From NCBI RefSeq assembly GCF_009741265.1, contig NZ_WOWL01000001.1, forward strand, positions 806,001 to 870,000: a stretch of 64,000 bases of DNA, written 5' to 3'. A model generated the notes under the pieces. That model was given only the letters and a program-made list of their open reading frames with translations. It was not told where the DNA came from and did not search any database. Positions 61,707 through 64,000 of this stretch are shown piece after piece. This DNA comes from Pseudarthrobacter sp. GA104. Lineage in GTDB: Bacteria > Actinomycetota > Actinomycetes > Actinomycetales > Micrococcaceae. Positions within the stretch are counted from its first letter, which is position 1; each line of letters starts with the position of its first letter. The position numbers were made by a program, and so were the translations under genes.

Positions 61707-63353
61707 ATGTCCAGCAGCAAGCTGCATGACTCCGCTCCCGGCGGCGCAATGACAGACCCCGTCCGGTACCCGGTCAGCGCCTCTCCGCACGTCCGCACCA
61801 AGCGGGCCTTCGTGCTTGTCCTCCTGACTCTCCTGGTCCCGGGCAGTGCCCAGATTGTGGCCGGCGACCGCAGGCTGGGCCGCGCCGCACTGGCCGTAAC
61901 GCTCTCCGTCTGGGCAGTGCTGGCGCTCACCCTGCTCCTGCTGCTCCTCAACCGGCCCCTCCTGATCAACATCATCACCAACCCCTTCGCCTCCCTGGCG
62001 ATCGTGATCCTGCTGGTAGCGCTGGCCGTCGGCTGGGCGGCACTGTTCATCAACACCCTGCGGCTGATCCGCCCCGTACTGCTGGAGCCCTCGGTACGGC
62101 CCGCCGTCGGGTTTGCCCTGGTACTGGCCCTGGTCCTCGGGAGCGGGTCGCTCGGCTACGCCGCCTACCTCCTCAATGTGGGCCGTAACGCGATCGGCAA
62201 CATTTTTTCCGCCGGGCCCGCTATCGACCCCGTGGACGGGCGCTACAACTTCCTGATGATGGGCGGCGACGCCGGTGAGGACCGTACCGGACGGCGTCCG
62301 GACAGCCTCTCCGTGCTGAGCGTTGACGCCGAAACCGGCCAGACCGCCATCATTTCCGTCCCCCGCAACTTCCAGAACGCGCAGTTCAGCAAAGACTCGC
62401 CGATGCGGGAGATCTATCCCGACGGCTACAACTGCGGCGACGAATGCCTGATCAATGCCATTAACACCGAAGTCACCAACCAGCATGCGGACCTTTACCC
62501 GGGGGTGGCCGATCCAGGCGCGCAGGCAACCATGGAAGCCGTCTCCGGAACGCTGGGAATGACAATCCAGGCCTATGTCCTGGTGGACATGGAGGGCTTT
62601 GCCACGCTCATCGACGCCATGGGCGGCATCAAGATCAAGGCCGGCGGCTGGGTACCCATGAGCGGCTACTTCGACGATTACAGCCAAACCCACGGCATGC
62701 CCCTCGGGTGGATCCCGGCCGGAGAGCAGACACTCGACGGCAACCAGGCGCTCTGGTACGGACGGTCACGCGAGTATGTGGATGACTACGCCCGCATCCA
62801 GCGCCAGCAATGCGTCCAGCAGGCCATGCTGAAGCAACTGGACCCGGCCACGCTGCTGGCCAAGTTCGAAGACATCGCCAACGCGGGCACCCAGGTTGTG
62901 GAATCCAACATTTCCTCCTCCCAGCTTGGCAGCTTCCTGGACCTCGCGATCAAGGCGAAGGGCCAGGACGTCAAGCGGCTTACGATCGGCCCCCCGGACT
63001 TCGACGCCTCCTTCTCCACCGTCCCGGACTTCGACCAGATCCACCAGCGCGTGGACCAGTTGCTGGCGTCGGCCTCCGCCAAGGGCGCCCAGTCGGCAGG
63101 AATTCCCGACGACGCCATCGCCGTCCCGAAGGCGGGCGCCGGGCACATCCAGGCGGCCGGGGCCTCCCCCGCCGCCCTGCCGGCCGGCGGCCGCGCCCCG
63201 CAGCAGCCCACGCCGTCGGACTTCACCCCGGTGACCACAACCCCCGACGGCGAGCCGATCACCGAAGAGATGCTGAACCAGCTCAAGCGCAATGGCGATG
63301 AAGAAACCATCCGCCAGCTCGTGGCCACCAACGGCCAGTGCGCCCCGCTCTAG
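61707..63353 (+). CDS. LytR-CpsA-Psr (LCP) family cell-wall glycopolymer transferase
   Basis: Moves lipid-linked glycopolymers onto peptidoglycan. The protein (548 residues from ATG 61707, 534 from ATG 61749) has four N-terminal helices and an extracellular LCP domain: YNFLMMGGDAGEDRTGRRPD, then SLSVLSVDAETGQTAIISVP with RNFQ, and NQALWYGRSREYVDDYARIQ. The Asp/Arg pattern fits polyprenyl-phosphate binding. A Pro/Ala-rich tail ends it. ATG 61707 has AGGGCGG upstream; 61749 is an alternative. It follows purE by 10 nt, as in related genomes. Confidence 0.9.
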   Translation: MSSSKLHDSAPGGAMTDPVRYPVSASPHVRTKRAFVLVLLTLLVPGSAQIVAGDRRLGRAALAVTLSVWAVLALTLLLLLLNRPLLINIITNPFASLAIVILLVALAVGWAALFINTLRLIRPVLLEPSVRPAVGFALVLALVLGSGSLGYAAYLLNVGRNAIGNIFSAGPAIDPVDGRYNFLMMGGDAGEDRTGRRPDSLSVLSVDAETGQTAIISVPRNFQNAQFSKDSPMREIYPDGYNCGDECLINAINTEVTNQHADLYPGVADPGAQATMEAVSGTLGMTIQAYVLVDMEGFATLIDAMGGIKIKAGGWVPMSGYFDDYSQTHGMPLGWIPAGEQTLDGNQALWYGRSREYVDDYARIQRQQCVQQAMLKQLDPATLLAKFEDIANAGTQVVESNISSSQLGSFLDLAIKAKGQDVKRLTIGPPDFDASFSTVPDFDQIHQRVDQLLASASAKGAQSAGIPDDAIAVPKAGAGHIQAAGASPAALPAGGRAPQQPTPSDFTPVTTTPDGEPITEEMLNQLKRNGDEETIRQLVATNGQCAPL

Positions 63354-63382
63354 CGGCCAACCCACCAAGGAACGGAACGGTT

Positions 63383-64000
63383 TTGTACCAGATTGACAAC
63401 GTCCTCCGGGATTACGCCTGGGGTTCGACGACGGCCATCGCCGCCCTCCTGGGACGCCCGGAATCCGGCGGCCCCGAAGCGGAACTGTGGATCGGCGCGC
63501 ACCCCGATTCCCCGTCGGTTGCCCGCGTTCCCGAGGACGGTTCGGCGACTACGGGCCTGGACGCCCTGATCTCGCGCGATCCGGAGCATTTCCTTGGCGC
63601 GGACTCCGTGGCCCGCTTTGGTCCGCGGCTGCCGTTCCTGGCCAAGATCCTGGCGGCAGCCCAGCCACTGTCCCTGCAGGTCCATCCGAGCCTGGAGCAG
63701 GCACGGGCGGGGTTTGCGCGGGAAAACGCAGCGGGCCTGGCTCCGGATGCACCCAACCGGAACTACCGCGACGACAACCACAAGCCGGAGATGATTCTCG
63801 CCCTGACGCCGTTTGAGGCGCTGTGCGGTTTCCGTCCGGCAGCCCGGACCGTGGACATCCTGCAGCATGTTGCGGCCGCCTTCGACTCCGTGGAGGGCGG
63901 GGCTCCCGCGCTGGTCAATGGGCTGCTTGCGGACCTCCAGTCCCCCGGTGAAAGCACGGGCCTGCGGAAGGCCTTCGAGCGCCTGATCAGCGGCGGCCAG
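63383..64000 (+). CDS. manA: Mannose-6-phosphate isomerase, cut by the window end
   Basis: Interconverts fructose-6-phosphate and mannose-6-phosphate, feeding GDP-mannose for glycans. Only the first 206 residues are in the window; the frame is open to its end. It starts with MYQIDNVLRDYAWGSTTAIA (TTG start 63383), has the zinc site in LSLQVHPSLEQA (Gln and His) and DDNHKPEMILALTPFEALCG (His and Glu). The site GGAACGG lies upstream. The gene is not broken; it simply runs off the right edge. Confidence 0.93.
   Translation, partial: MYQIDNVLRDYAWGSTTAIAALLGRPESGGPEAELWIGAHPDSPSVARVPEDGSATTGLDALISRDPEHFLGADSVARFGPRLPFLAKILAAAQPLSLQVHPSLEQARAGFARENAAGLAPDAPNRNYRDDNHKPEMILALTPFEALCGFRPAARTVDILQHVAAAFDSVEGGAPALVNGLLADLQSPGESTGLRKAFERLISGGQ

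Overview
The window is a high-GC chromosomal segment of an actinobacterium, most likely the Arthrobacter/Pseudarthrobacter group of the Micrococcaceae. This rests on the gene set (NnaR-type regulator, WhiB, Rpf-like protein, SufS/SufU pair, CTC-type L25, DUF3499, DUF5719, SCO4848 and TIGR03089 families, PMT next to rsmI) and on GTG/TTG starts and tight actinobacterial gene packing. It is core chromosome. I saw no insertion sequence, prophage, integrase or CRISPR array. Names come from reading the translations; no database search was run.

Layout. 1-5.9 kb: nitrite assimilation (nirB, a siroheme-type methyltransferase, an NnaR-like HemD/winged-helix regulator, and a short NirB-like flavoprotein). 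6-7.2 kb: deoC and a small membrane protein. 7.2-11.7 kb: a membrane hydrolase and mfd, leftward. 12-14.2 kb: an SDR/DUF2867 protein, a DUF2505 protein and an SCO4848-type protein, rightward. 14.3-16.1 kb: sufU and sufS. 16.2-22 kb: a non-coding gap, then two large tandem ATPase-LuxR (LAL-type) regulators. 22.1-26.4 kb: pth, rplY, prs, glmU and tRNA-Gln, leftward. 26.6-33.5 kb: TetR regulator, ABC-F ATPase, ispE, ksgA, Rpf-like protein, TatD hydrolase. 33.7-38.8 kb: MoxR, DUF58 and transglutaminase operon. 38.8-45 kb: succinate-semialdehyde dehydrogenase, rsmI, a frameshifted protein O-mannosyltransferase, and an acyl-CoA synthetase. 45-49.5 kb: TIGR01906, SpoIIM/DUF95 and RDD membrane proteins and an L,D-transpeptidase. 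49.6-64 kb: a neighbourhood resembling the mycobacterial sahH-whiB2-purK/purE region (ahcY, Trm112, DUF3499, zincin-like protein, DUF5719, giant GT2, WhiB, TIGR03089, GtrA, purK, purE, LCP protein, and manA cut by the window end).

How genes work together. NirB needs siroheme; the adjacent methyltransferase makes the first siroheme intermediate, and the NnaR-like protein probably activates the locus. SufS donates sulfur to SufU for iron-sulfur clusters such as those in NirB and WhiB. The Rpf-like protein, L,D-transpeptidase, LCP protein, GlmU, GtrA, GT2 and ManA all bear on the cell envelope and its glycans.

The most unusual items are: a one-base frameshift in the protein mannosyltransferase; two genes (second LuxR regulator, giant GT2) whose homologous sequence extends upstream of any canonical start; a hairpin and a 17-bp tandem repeat ahead of the LuxR pair; a near-perfect CRP/GlxR-type palindrome between whiB and TIGR03089; an 18-bp perfect palindrome upstream of gabD; a WhiB with a long N-terminal extension backed by a strong ribosome site; and a shrunken NirB-like flavoprotein. 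I found no clearly new multi-gene system.
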